The notes under the pieces were generated by a model. It saw only the letters and a program-made list of their open reading frames with translations. It did not search any database and was not told the origin of the DNA. From NCBI GenBank assembly GCA_041744735.1, contig JBGTKH010000302.1, forward strand, positions 1 to 14,112: a DNA stretch of 14,112 nt. The letters run 5' to 3'. Positions 7,184 through 14,072 of the stretch are shown one piece after another (within the stretch, counting starts at the first letter, position 1; each line of letters starts with the position of its first letter). The position numbers and the translations under genes were made by a program. Origin of the DNA: JBGTKH01 sp041744735 (GTDB lineage: Bacteria > Planctomycetota > Planctomycetia > Pirellulales > Pirellulaceae).

Positions 7184-7962
7184 ACACTAAAACGTGCGTG
7201 GAAAAACGAAACACAAGACCGAGAGAAGGAACGACCGTGGGTCGCGTGAAAGGGGGCAGCAGGCGGGCGGCCGGGGAGGTCGACCGCGCGTGTCGCATAC
7301 ATCACTCAAAGCGGCACCAAATCTTGTCGAAAGAAGCCTGACAGGTCGCCGTGGGCGGCCTGAAACCTAGCAATTCTACCACCAATAAACCGGCTGTCTG
7401 CCGTCCGTGGACGATTGGTAAGAAATAGCGCCTAGTAAGCAGATTCCGCCTGCGTTTCCTTCGCGTAAGCCTACCAAGTTAACAAACCAAACGCGGCCGC
7501 GGCGTCATCATCCGCAAACAGCAATCGGTACGTCTCCTATGCGATTATGGCAAACAGGCAGAGCGTCGCGGCAGGGTTAGTGGTTGGTGTCCGGACTGCG
7601 GTCCGGTAACAAGGCGGGCTGGCACTGCTTTCTCACTCCCACGCCCCCGGCGTGATTACTCTCTGATCGCGGCCGCAACATCTTCGCGTTTTGGTTGCGC
7701 CGCATGGTGAAGCGGCAGCGTGATGTTCGCATCGGCGAGTTGTTGCGCGTGCGTAAATTGTAACTACTGATTTTAGCAGGTCTAGACGCCGCACGCCAAC
7801 TTTTTTGAAGATTTGCAACTGGGCAAGAATCCGGGTACGTTCGATCGGGGTCGAATATCGTTATCTCGCACTGACCGCTGGTCGCTTGCCCGTCGTCTGC
7901 CCGCACGATAGCATACACATTCGTTTTCCCCATAAATCCCCCGCGAGAGTTCAAAGGTTCTC
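7184..7962. other. Divergent intergenic region between sigma factor and SDR
   Basis: About 780 bp separate two divergently transcribed genes, so promoters for both must lie here. I cannot place a confident -35/-10 pair. A minus-strand open frame (7577-7954) gives an arginine- and serine-rich peptide with no recognisable domain, and I do not call it a gene. Two small perfect hairpins occur: CCGGAC-TGCG-GTCCGG at 7591-7606 and CACGCC-CCC-GGCGTG at 7640-7654. Neither is followed by a T run on either strand. Two NotI-type GCGGCCGC palindromes are present. A long 5' leader on the sigma-factor mRNA is possible. Confidence 0.5.
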
Positions 7963-8757
7963 ATGTCCGGTGTTAATTTGACTGGCCGAGTGGCTCTGGT
8001 AACCGGTGCCAGTCTCGGCATCGGCCGCGCGGCAGCGGTCGCTCTGGCCCAAGCCGGCGCGCAAGTGGCCGTGAATTATCGTTCGCACCCCGATCAGGCG
8101 GAGGAGGTCGTGCAAGCGATCCGCGACGCCGGCTCCCATGCGATAAAGATTCAGGCCGACGTGGCCGACCAGCATGCTGTCGAGCAAATGGTGGCCAAAA
8201 CGGTCGAAGAGTTCGGCAAGCTGGATATCGCCGTCAGCAACGCGGCGTACAGCGACCGCGATCTGTTTTACAAGGCCGAGATGACCGGCTTCCGCCGCAC
8301 GGTCGACGTGACGATGTGGGGAGCGTTTTACCTGCTGCGGGCCGCGGCACAACAGATGATCGCGCAGGGCAATGGCGGAGCCGTCGTGATGGTCAGTTCG
8401 CCGCATGCGTTCATCCCCGCGCCGCGGGCGATGGCTTATAACATGTCGAAAGCCGCGATCGAACACATGTCGAAAACCGCGGCCATCGAATTGGCCGAGC
8501 ACCGAGTTCGCGTGAACATCATTCAACCCGGTTGGACCGACACGCCCGGCGAGCGAAAATTTGCCAGCGAAGAGACGTTACAGCGGGCTGGCGCGAAGAT
8601 CCCGCTCGGCCGTTTGGGCACGCCCGAGGAAATCGCCGAAGGCATCCTGTTCCTCAGCGATCCACGCAATGATTACATGACCGGCGCCTCGCTGCTGATC
8701 GACGGCGGCATCAGCCTTCCCTGGTGGGCCTCACGTGGTTCCGCCGCGCCGGATTAG
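7963..8757 (+). CDS. Classical short-chain dehydrogenase/reductase
   Basis: This encodes a 264-residue classical SDR, an NAD(P)-dependent oxidoreductase of the glucose dehydrogenase / 3-oxoacyl-ACP reductase type. TGASLGIG at 14-21 is the cofactor loop, ADVAD at 65-69 contacts adenine, and SNAA at 92-95 replaces the usual NNAG. The catalytic Tyr159-NMS-Lys163 has Ser145/146 about 13 residues before it. The Asn of the usual Asn-Ser-Tyr-Lys tetrad appears as Thr117 in VDVTMWGAF. The C-terminal GRLGTPEEIAEGILFLSDP (216-234) and TGASLLIDGG (240-249) are typical for the family. The substrate is unknown. ATG 7963 is preceded by AAAGG at 5 nt. An inverted repeat plus T run follows the gene and may end its transcript. 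Confidence 0.9.
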   Translation: MSGVNLTGRVALVTGASLGIGRAAAVALAQAGAQVAVNYRSHPDQAEEVVQAIRDAGSHAIKIQADVADQHAVEQMVAKTVEEFGKLDIAVSNAAYSDRDLFYKAEMTGFRRTVDVTMWGAFYLLRAAAQQMIAQGNGGAVVMVSSPHAFIPAPRAMAYNMSKAAIEHMSKTAAIELAEHRVRVNIIQPGWTDTPGERKFASEETLQRAGAKIPLGRLGTPEEIAEGILFLSDPRNDYMTGASLLIDGGISLPWWASRGSAAPD

Positions 8758-8794
8758 TGCCGTGTCGAACATGAGTTTTAGGGTTCACGTATTC

Positions 8795-8865
8795 GTGGCG
8801 TAAGCTTCCAGCTTGCGTTTGTCCTGGTGCTGCGAATGGCAAGCAGGATGCTTACCCCACTTTTT
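8795..8865. repeat. Imperfect 22-bp inverted repeat followed by T run (REP-like / terminator)
   Basis: The arm 8795-8816 (GTGGCGTAAGC then TTCCAGCTTGC) and the arm 8839-8860 are reverse complements with three mismatches over 22 bp, around a 22-nt loop. TTTTT follows at 8861-8865. On the plus strand the fold plus U tract could terminate the SDR transcript. The long loop and paired mismatches look more like a dispersed REP/MITE-type element that happens to serve as a terminator. No transposase is nearby. Confidence 0.6.
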
Positions 8866-8890
8866 CCCTTTGACGGATCACTAGATACGC

Positions 8891-9418
8891 ATGGCCACGA
8901 AATACCTGCTTCCATGTCTGTGCGGTGCGACGCAGCCCATCGACGTCGCTCAAGCTGGCCAAATCGTTCGTTGCCAATGCGGCCGGTCGCTCGATGTGCC
9001 GACCATGCGCGACATTCGCCGCTTAGAACAGATGGAGGTCGCGGACCACAGGCCCGCGCCGACAACCGATTGGAACCGCGTACAGGGAAGTCTATTCGCC
9101 ATCGGTCTCGCGGTGACGGTCATCGCATTGATCATCGCTGCATTCCTATGGATCAACCGCATGCAATTGGATACCACGAAACCCGTGATCGATGACACGG
9201 CCCAGATCAACGCGGCCATCGACGACTCCCCGCCCGTAATGATTTGGAGCGCCTGGCAGGAGGTCGAGCACCACGGCCTCGGCCCCTATATCCCGCCCGA
9301 CTACGTTCTCGCCCGCCGCGAATCCGCCGCTCTACTGCGATGGATGATGGTCTTGCTAGTCATCGCCACAGGCGGCGCCGTTACGACGATCGCCGCGTTT
9401 TTCTTGCGGCGAAAGTAG
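8891..9418 (+). CDS. Small zinc-ribbon membrane protein of unknown function
   Basis: This encodes a 175-residue protein I cannot assign to a named family. The N-terminus holds a rubredoxin-like or zinc-ribbon knuckle pair, CLC at 9-11 and CQC at 28-30, followed by a RSLDVPTMRDIRRLE segment. This type of putative metal-binding head is common in planctomycete proteins. Two membrane helices follow, near 67-88 and 149-172, with a loop of about 60 residues between them. The C-terminus is basic (RRK), so both ends are probably cytoplasmic. Starting at ATG 8891 keeps the cysteine head intact. No strong ribosome site is visible. It lies 133 bp after the SDR, with the 8795-8865 repeat between them, so it is probably transcribed on its own. 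Confidence 0.65.
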   Translation: MATKYLLPCLCGATQPIDVAQAGQIVRCQCGRSLDVPTMRDIRRLEQMEVADHRPAPTTDWNRVQGSLFAIGLAVTVIALIIAAFLWINRMQLDTTKPVIDDTAQINAAIDDSPPVMIWSAWQEVEHHGLGPYIPPDYVLARRESAALLRWMMVLLVIATGGAVTTIAAFFLRRK

Positions 9419-9468
9419 CAGGCATTTCAGAACTGGTGTCACATCGCGGAGTCGCTGGGCGTGCCCTA

Positions 9469-9597
9469 CTGCTTTGTCACAGTTTGGAGTTGGGGTTGGG
9501 TGGCTGGGGTCGAGTCTTCAAGCCCCCAGCAAAACAGGCATCCGGGGGCTCGAGGACTCGACCCCGGCCACCCGAATATTTAGCTGTGACAAAGCAC
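9469..9597. mobile_element. MITE-like palindromic element flanked by TA
   Basis: This is a 129-bp near-palindrome without coding capacity. The outer arms TGCTTTGTCACAG (9470-9482) and CTGTGACAAAGCA (9584-9596) match perfectly over 13 bp. The inner arms 9498-9516 and 9555-9573 match over 19 bp with one mismatch. The next 11 bases (9517-9527 with 9544-9554) match with two. The spacers between outer and inner arms differ in length (15 versus 10 nt). TA dinucleotides at 9467-9468 and 9598-9599 flank the element, as expected for IS630/Tc1-type insertion. The right end touches the stop codon of the minus-strand GNAT gene. No transposase is seen, so mobilisation in trans is inferred. Confidence 0.78.
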
Positions 9598-10745
9598 TAC
9601 GTTGTTTTTGCGGCGTCTTCGGCAGGGCCGTAGTCGTACAGGCGGAAGGTCTTTTCCTTCAGGGCGCCGCCGCGCTCGATCGATGAGCGCGAAAGGTGGT
9701 TGCTTTCCAGCACCCACGAAAACTCAACTTCCTTTAATCCGAAAGCAACGCCGTCGTCGTACAGACGCCGCCCAGCGACCAAGGCGATGCCCCAGCGTTG
9801 GAATTCGGGCAGCACGTTAGTCGACACCAAGCGAATTCTTTTGAGGGCTTTGCGATTCCACAGCAATCGAATGAAACCGAACGGAAACAACCGGCCGTCG
9901 ATTTTTTTGATGCGCGGGTTGTAATCCAGCATCCCAAAAATGGCGGCCACGTCGCGGCCTTCGACTTCCGCTATGCAGGTTAGTTCGGGCACCACCAGCC
10001 GCTGCAGGCCGATGGCCATGTGTTTCATCTCCGCGTCCGACAGCGGTACGAAGCCCCACGTCCCGCCCAGCGATTGATTGTAGATGTTCAGGAACGTTTT
10101 CACGTCTTGCATGAACCGCGACCGATTCAGGTTTCGGCATTTGACGTTGAACCGCCGCGTGGCTTCCTCGACGATGAACATCATCTTCTGGTTGAGCTGG
10201 CCGAGCATTCCCAGATGAGCCGCATAGGCGTACATGTCCTGGACCTTGCAAAAGCCGTAGCGTTCCAGCAAGTCCGCGTAATACGGCGGGTTGTACGTCA
10301 AAAGGAACGTGGGCGGGCTGTCGAAGCCCTCGATCAACAGGCCGCACTCGTAATTCATCGACGGGTTCATTGGCCCGCGAAGCATGTGAATGTTTCGCTC
10401 GGCCAGCCATCCGCGCGCGGCATCGAACAGCCCGGCGGCCACCTCTTGATCGTCGATCGACTCGAAGAACCCAAAGAAGCCCCGCTGCTCTTTGTGCCGC
10501 CGATTGTGAGCGTGGTTGATAATCGCGGCGACGCGGCCGCAGGGCCGCTTGTCGCGAATCGCCAGAAATGTCTGGATTTCGGCATCGTCGTAAAACGGAT
10601 GCGGTTTGTAGCCCACCAGTTCCTTCTGGTTGTCGCGCAGCGGCGGGACCCAGTTCTTGTCGCCGCGATAGATCTCCCACGGCAACTCCAGAAACTGTTT
10701 CTGTTCCCGCCGCGTTTGCACGGGCATGACGGTCAGACTGCTCAT
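9597..10745 (-). CDS. GNAT-fold acyltransferase (bacterial ceramide synthase-like family)
   Basis: This encodes a 382-residue protein of a conserved family of long GNAT-fold proteins. The visible landmarks are FLELPWEIYRGDKNWVPPL (18-36), GFFGFFE (89-95), LRGPMNPSMNYECGLLIEGF (122-141), YNPPYYADLLERYGF (151-165), and a C-terminal acyl-CoA-type loop VLPEFQRWGIA (311-321) with Q/RxxGxA. The WVPPL, RGP and FDSPP pattern resembles proteins I associate with bacterial ceramide synthase (bCerS). This is recalled resemblance, not a search result. A plain N-acyl- or N-acetyltransferase remains possible. The start is ATG 10745. A TTG at 10763 and an ATG at 10727 are alternatives, and no Shine-Dalgarno decides. 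The gene stands alone on its strand. Its TAG stop is built from the TA flank plus the last base of the adjacent MITE-like element. Confidence 0.75.
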   Translation of the reverse strand: MSSLTVMPVQTRREQKQFLELPWEIYRGDKNWVPPLRDNQKELVGYKPHPFYDDAEIQTFLAIRDKRPCGRVAAIINHAHNRRHKEQRGFFGFFESIDDQEVAAGLFDAARGWLAERNIHMLRGPMNPSMNYECGLLIEGFDSPPTFLLTYNPPYYADLLERYGFCKVQDMYAYAAHLGMLGQLNQKMMFIVEEATRRFNVKCRNLNRSRFMQDVKTFLNIYNQSLGGTWGFVPLSDAEMKHMAIGLQRLVVPELTCIAEVEGRDVAAIFGMLDYNPRIKKIDGRLFPFGFIRLLWNRKALKRIRLVSTNVLPEFQRWGIALVAGRRLYDDGVAFGLKEVEFSWVLESNHLSRSSIERGGALKEKTFRLYDYGPAEDAAKTT

Positions 10746-10807
10746 TGGCGGCCATCTCGGCAAAGGAAAAGCACCTAATGTAGAAGCGACGTTCCGCCAG
10801 CGTCAAG

Positions 10808-11077
10808 GTGACATTTCTATTCACGTATGACAGTCCCGGCCAATGCGAAATCCGGCGGTCGGCGGGTGTCGAGCTTTCCCGTGTGCATGGCCAAGCCGAA
10901 TGCAACGTTCGTTATAAGGCCGCCCTGCCTTTGATTCAACAACTACTTGACCAGGCGGTCCGCATCGGCGGCGAGACCTTCAAGCTCGCCGGCGACGAAG
11001 CGATTTGCACCGAGTACTCGTACAAATACGACCTCGACGAATTCCGCCACAACGCCGTAGGCTTCTTCGCACAATGA
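10808..11077 (+). pseudogene. egtD: EgtD C-terminal relic (L-histidine N-alpha-methyltransferase fragment)
   Basis: The frame is open from GTG 10808 to TGA 11077 (89 codons). Only the last 40 or so residues look like protein: VRIGGETFKLAGDEAICTEY then SYKYDLDEF (51-79). This matches the C-terminal part of ergothioneine-pathway EgtD methyltransferases (Methyltransf_33), where a GE-x-I-x-TE-x-S-x-KY stretch contributes to the histidine/SAM site. The family's usual length is about 320 residues. The Rossmann core and the final aGf...W.D...F segment are missing here. The upstream part, 10764-10957, shows no EgtD features in any plus frame that I could find. It is best read as a decaying remnant. 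A short functional peptide is unlikely. Confidence 0.55.
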
Positions 11078-11136
11078 TCGCCTCTATACTAGGCAACTCC
11101 CGTGCAAGATACGACAAGGTGGCAAGGTATCGACCC

Positions 11137-12552
11137 ATGAATCGACCGGACGCGGAACCTGTGAATCCTTACGCTGCGTCACAGGTTTCGGCGGAGAGGG
11201 ATGAAACAGCCGCGACAAGTTTACTGGCGGGCTTCGTGCGGTATGTCGTGTTGGCTGCGTTGTGCACGGTCGCGTTGAGTGCGTACGTGCAACGCAACTC
11301 GATCAGCGTCGCGGAATCGGCGATGCGCGACGAGATGGGGCTGAGCAAACACGAAATGAGCTGGGTGATTTCGGCATTCTTTCTCACGTACGCACTGCTG
11401 CAATTGCCCACCGGTTGGATGGCGAAGATGCTGGGCACGCGACGCGCGTTGCCGGCGTTTGTCGGACTGTTCTCTGCTGCTGCGGCAGTGTTTTCTGTGG
11501 CTGGCGGGTTTGCGACGCTGTTTGCGACGCGGCTGTGCATGGGCGCGGCACAGTCGGGTATCTTTCCCTGTGCCGTTAACACCGTGACCAAGTGGATTCC
11601 CGAACAGCGACGATCTTTCTCGACCGGCATGCTCGGCAGTTTCATGTCAGTGGGCGGCGCGTTGGGCGGGGCGCTCACAGGGCTCCTGCTGCCGCTGATC
11701 GGTTGGCGATGGTCGTTTGCGCTGTACAGCATTCCGGGGTTCCTGTTCGCCGTCTGGTTTTACGTGTGGTTTCGCGACCGGCCAAGCGAACATCGCGCGG
11801 TTACGGAACACGAACTTCAATTGATCCGCGGCAGAGTTTCGGGCGAAGAAGATCCGACAAAGGCGAAATCGATGGCTGAGTCGGATCGAGCCGATGACGA
11901 TTCGGAACCCACGCCGTGGGGCGCCATCCTGACCAGCCTGCCGATGTGGGCATTGTGTGGACAGCACGTGTTTCGAGCTGCCGGGTACATCTTCTTCGCG
12001 AGTTGGTTCGCGACGTTTCTGCGAGAGACGCGCGGCGTGCAGGATGTGGAAGCCGGGCTGCTGAACAGCTTGCCGCTGGTCGCCGTCGTGGTAGGCAGTC
12101 CCGTCGGCGGCATCATCTCCGATTGGATTCTGGCTCGCACCGGCCGCCGCCGCTGGAGCCGTCAAGGACTGGCGGCCGCCGCGATGCTGGCGTGCTGCGC
12201 GTTGATCCTGCTATCCTATCCGATCGGCAATCCATGGTTGGCCGTGTTGGTGATCAGTGTCGGATCCTTTTTCGCCGCATTCGGCGGGCCGTGCGCCTAC
12301 ACGGCGTCGATCGATATTGGCGGCCGGCATGTGACGATGGTGTTCAGCGTGATGAACATGGCCGGGAACGTCGGCGCGGTCGCGTTCCCGCTGGCGGTGC
12401 CGTGGTTACTGAACGAAGGCCCCACGCCCGGCAGCGGCAATTGGGACCTGGTGCTGTTTACGTTCGCCGGCGTGTACTTGGCGGCTGCCGCTTGTTGGTT
12501 GTTGGCGGATACGCGGCGGACGATTGCGATTGCGATTGCGAGTGACGAGTGA
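11137..12552 (+). CDS. MFS transporter, anion:cation symporter (ACS) type
   Basis: This encodes a 471-residue major facilitator protein with about 12 membrane segments. Typical features are YVQRNSISVAE (50-60), SAFFLTYALLQLPTGWMAKMLGTRR (79-103) with the motif A region, the charged central loop (about 214-260), and GGRHVTMVFSVMNMAGNVGA (395-414). These point to the ACS family (hexuronate, glucarate, phthalate, organic anions). The substrate cannot be fixed. The frame is open from 11005, but that part overlaps the egtD relic in another frame. ATG 11137 has AAGGT 8 nt upstream, so I start there. The cytosolic N-terminus contains NPYAAS, a motif often seen in planctomycete membrane proteins. The last codons lie in tandem repeats, so repeat-number change would alter the C-terminus (TIAIAIASDE). 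Confidence 0.88.
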   Translation: MNRPDAEPVNPYAASQVSAERDETAATSLLAGFVRYVVLAALCTVALSAYVQRNSISVAESAMRDEMGLSKHEMSWVISAFFLTYALLQLPTGWMAKMLGTRRALPAFVGLFSAAAAVFSVAGGFATLFATRLCMGAAQSGIFPCAVNTVTKWIPEQRRSFSTGMLGSFMSVGGALGGALTGLLLPLIGWRWSFALYSIPGFLFAVWFYVWFRDRPSEHRAVTEHELQLIRGRVSGEEDPTKAKSMAESDRADDDSEPTPWGAILTSLPMWALCGQHVFRAAGYIFFASWFATFLRETRGVQDVEAGLLNSLPLVAVVVGSPVGGIISDWILARTGRRRWSRQGLAAAAMLACCALILLSYPIGNPWLAVLVISVGSFFAAFGGPCAYTASIDIGGRHVTMVFSVMNMAGNVGAVAFPLAVPWLLNEGPTPGSGNWDLVLFTFAGVYLAAAACWLLADTRRTIAIAIASDE

Positions 12553-12600
12553 CGAGTGACGAGTGACGAGTGATGGGGTGATGGGGTGATGGGGTGACGA
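12521..12600. repeat. Cascade of 6-, 7- and 8-nt tandem repeats
   Basis: Three simple repeats follow each other without a gap: CGATTG about 3.3 times (12521-12540), AGTGACG four times (12541-12568), and an 8-mer close to GGTGATGG four times with small variations (12569-12600). They cover the end of the MFS gene (stop 12550-12552), the short gap, and the region just before the next start codon. The GGGGTG of the last unit may act as part of the ribosome site for the ceramidase-like gene. The 7- and 8-nt units are not multiples of three, so copy-number change would shift frame in the transporter tail or alter the downstream leader. Confidence 0.85.
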
Positions 12601-14072
12601 TGGCCATTTCGAGGAAGAGTGACGTGACCGAGTTTAAGACGCCGCAAAGCATTTGCCGATTTGGGTTGGCTCATTGCGACATCACGCCGCGGGCGGGAAT
12701 TTATCATCGCATGTGGGGCGCGGCGGCTCATGATCGGTCGGCTGGGGTACATCGGCCACTGACGGCTACCGCGATGGTCTTGGAGCCGGCCGATGCTGCA
12801 AAGGGCCAGCGACAAGTCGTGGTGGCGATGGACCATTGCTTGCTGTTCGACCGCGAGATGCAGCAGCTTTTAAGCCGCGTGTGCGAAGCGACGTCGCTGC
12901 CGCGCGAGCAACTGCTGATCACCTTTTCTCACACGCACGCGGCCGGGCTGATGGACGTTAGCCGTGCGCATTTGCCGGGCGGCGATCTGATCGCGCCGTA
13001 TTTGGAAGAGTTGGCGGCGAAAACTTCGGCGATCATTGGGCAAGCGATCAGTACCCTTCGCGAGGTCACGATCGCTTACGCCACGGGCCGATGTTCGCTG
13101 GCCGCCGATCGCGATTTTTGGGACGAAGCAAATAAGCTGTTCGCCTGCGGGTTCAATCCCCTGCGGGCAGCCGACGACACGCTGCTAGTGGCGCGCGTCA
13201 CTGCCGACAACGGGGAACTCGTCGCGACGGTTGTGAACTATGCGTGTCATCCGACGACGCTGGCTTGGGACAATCAACTGATCAGCCCCGATTTTCCGGG
13301 CGCGATGCGCGAAATCGTGGAACGGGCGACCGGCGCACCGTGTGTGTTCCTGCAAGGTGCGTCGGGCGATCTAGGACCCCGCGAGGGGTTCGTCGGCGAT
13401 GTTGAAGTGGCGGACCGAAACGGCCGTCAGCTTGGTTATGCGGCGCTGGCGACGCTCGAATCAGCTCCACCGCCGCGAACTGCGATGCGCTATCAAGGGC
13501 CGGTCATCTCGGGCGCGACCATCGGCACTTGGAGGCACGAGCCACTGGGCGACTCGCACCTACAGCAAGCCGCTCGCTGGCAGCGCCGCCGCTGGACGTT
13601 CGATCTGCCTTATCGAAAAGGATTGCCGACGATCGACGAGATTCGCTCGCAGCTTGCCGATTGGCAACACAAAGTGCAGGCCGCGCACGATGCCGGGGAC
13701 AATGGCAAGGCCGCGGACGCTCGCGCGATGGTCGAACGGATGAACCGCTGGACGACGCGGCTGTCCGCGCTGCCGCCGGGCGACAACTTCCCATTTCCCA
13801 TCACCATGTGCCGCATTGGCGACGCGCTGTGGCTGGCCGTTGAGGGCGAACCGTACAACGTACTTCAACGGACGTTGCGTGAACGTTTTCCCGATGTTGC
13901 AATTGTCGTCATGGTGTTGGCCAACGGTTCGCGCGCGTGGTACCTGCCGACAGCCGAAACGTACGGAACGGGGACTTATCAAGAATCGATGGCGAACCTC
14001 GAGTCGGGCTCGCTTGAATTGTTGATCGAGGTCATCAGTCAAGAGATTGGCAAGTGGCAAGCGGGAGCCTGA
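12600..14072 (+). CDS. Neutral/alkaline ceramidase-fold protein, no signal peptide
   Basis: This encodes a 490-residue protein with the N-terminal domain of neutral/alkaline ceramidases. The zinc-site signatures are in order: SHTHAAG (110-116, H111/H113), VNYACHPTTLAWDN (212-225, H217), EGEPYN (415-420) and RAWYLPTAETYG (445-456). SPDFPG at 229-234 and GASGDLGP at 253-260 correspond to the active-site region. True ceramidases have GD-x-SPN with a catalytic serine in the latter, and here that position is glycine. There is no signal peptide and no C-terminal immunoglobulin-like domain (usual length about 640-670), so it is a short, probably cytosolic relative of unknown hydrolase activity. Starts at GTG 12594, ATG 12600 or GTG 12624 are possible, and the last has GAGGA 8 nt upstream. 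It lies 47 bp after the MFS gene and is probably co-transcribed. Confidence 0.8.
   Translation: MAISRKSDVTEFKTPQSICRFGLAHCDITPRAGIYHRMWGAAAHDRSAGVHRPLTATAMVLEPADAAKGQRQVVVAMDHCLLFDREMQQLLSRVCEATSLPREQLLITFSHTHAAGLMDVSRAHLPGGDLIAPYLEELAAKTSAIIGQAISTLREVTIAYATGRCSLAADRDFWDEANKLFACGFNPLRAADDTLLVARVTADNGELVATVVNYACHPTTLAWDNQLISPDFPGAMREIVERATGAPCVFLQGASGDLGPREGFVGDVEVADRNGRQLGYAALATLESAPPPRTAMRYQGPVISGATIGTWRHEPLGDSHLQQAARWQRRRWTFDLPYRKGLPTIDEIRSQLADWQHKVQAAHDAGDNGKAADARAMVERMNRWTTRLSALPPGDNFPFPITMCRIGDALWLAVEGEPYNVLQRTLRERFPDVAIVVMVLANGSRAWYLPTAETYGTGTYQESMANLESGSLELLIEVISQEIGKWQAGA
12611..12615 (+). promoter_or_regulatory. Candidate ribosome binding site for alternative ceramidase-like start
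   Basis: GAGGA sits 8 nt before GTG 12624. Use of that start would give a protein 8 residues shorter and leave the tandem repeats wholly outside the coding region. The competing ATG 12600 has only a wobble-paired GGGGTG at 3 nt spacing. Confidence 0.4.

Noticed and set aside
5639..7249. Several plus-strand open frames opposite the sigma-factor gene
   Set aside because: They are antisense shadows of a gene with all sigma-70 signatures, and their translations show no domain.
7591..7654. Two short hairpins as terminators or a riboswitch
   Set aside because: The stems are only 6 bp, no U tract follows on either strand, and no known riboswitch core was recognised.
7577..7954. 125-codon minus-strand open frame upstream of the SDR gene
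   Set aside because: The translation is low-complexity and rich in Arg/Ser/Asn, with no domain, no ribosome site and no relation to neighbours. It is probably chance in non-coding DNA.
9817..10905. 362-codon minus-strand open frame overlapping the GNAT gene in another frame
   Set aside because: It is arginine-rich with no recognisable motif, while the overlapping frame encodes the conserved GNAT-type family.
11005..11136. Longer N-terminus for the MFS transporter
   Set aside because: The extra 44 residues are the frame-shifted reading of the egtD remnant and are highly basic. ATG 11137 has a well-placed AAGGT.
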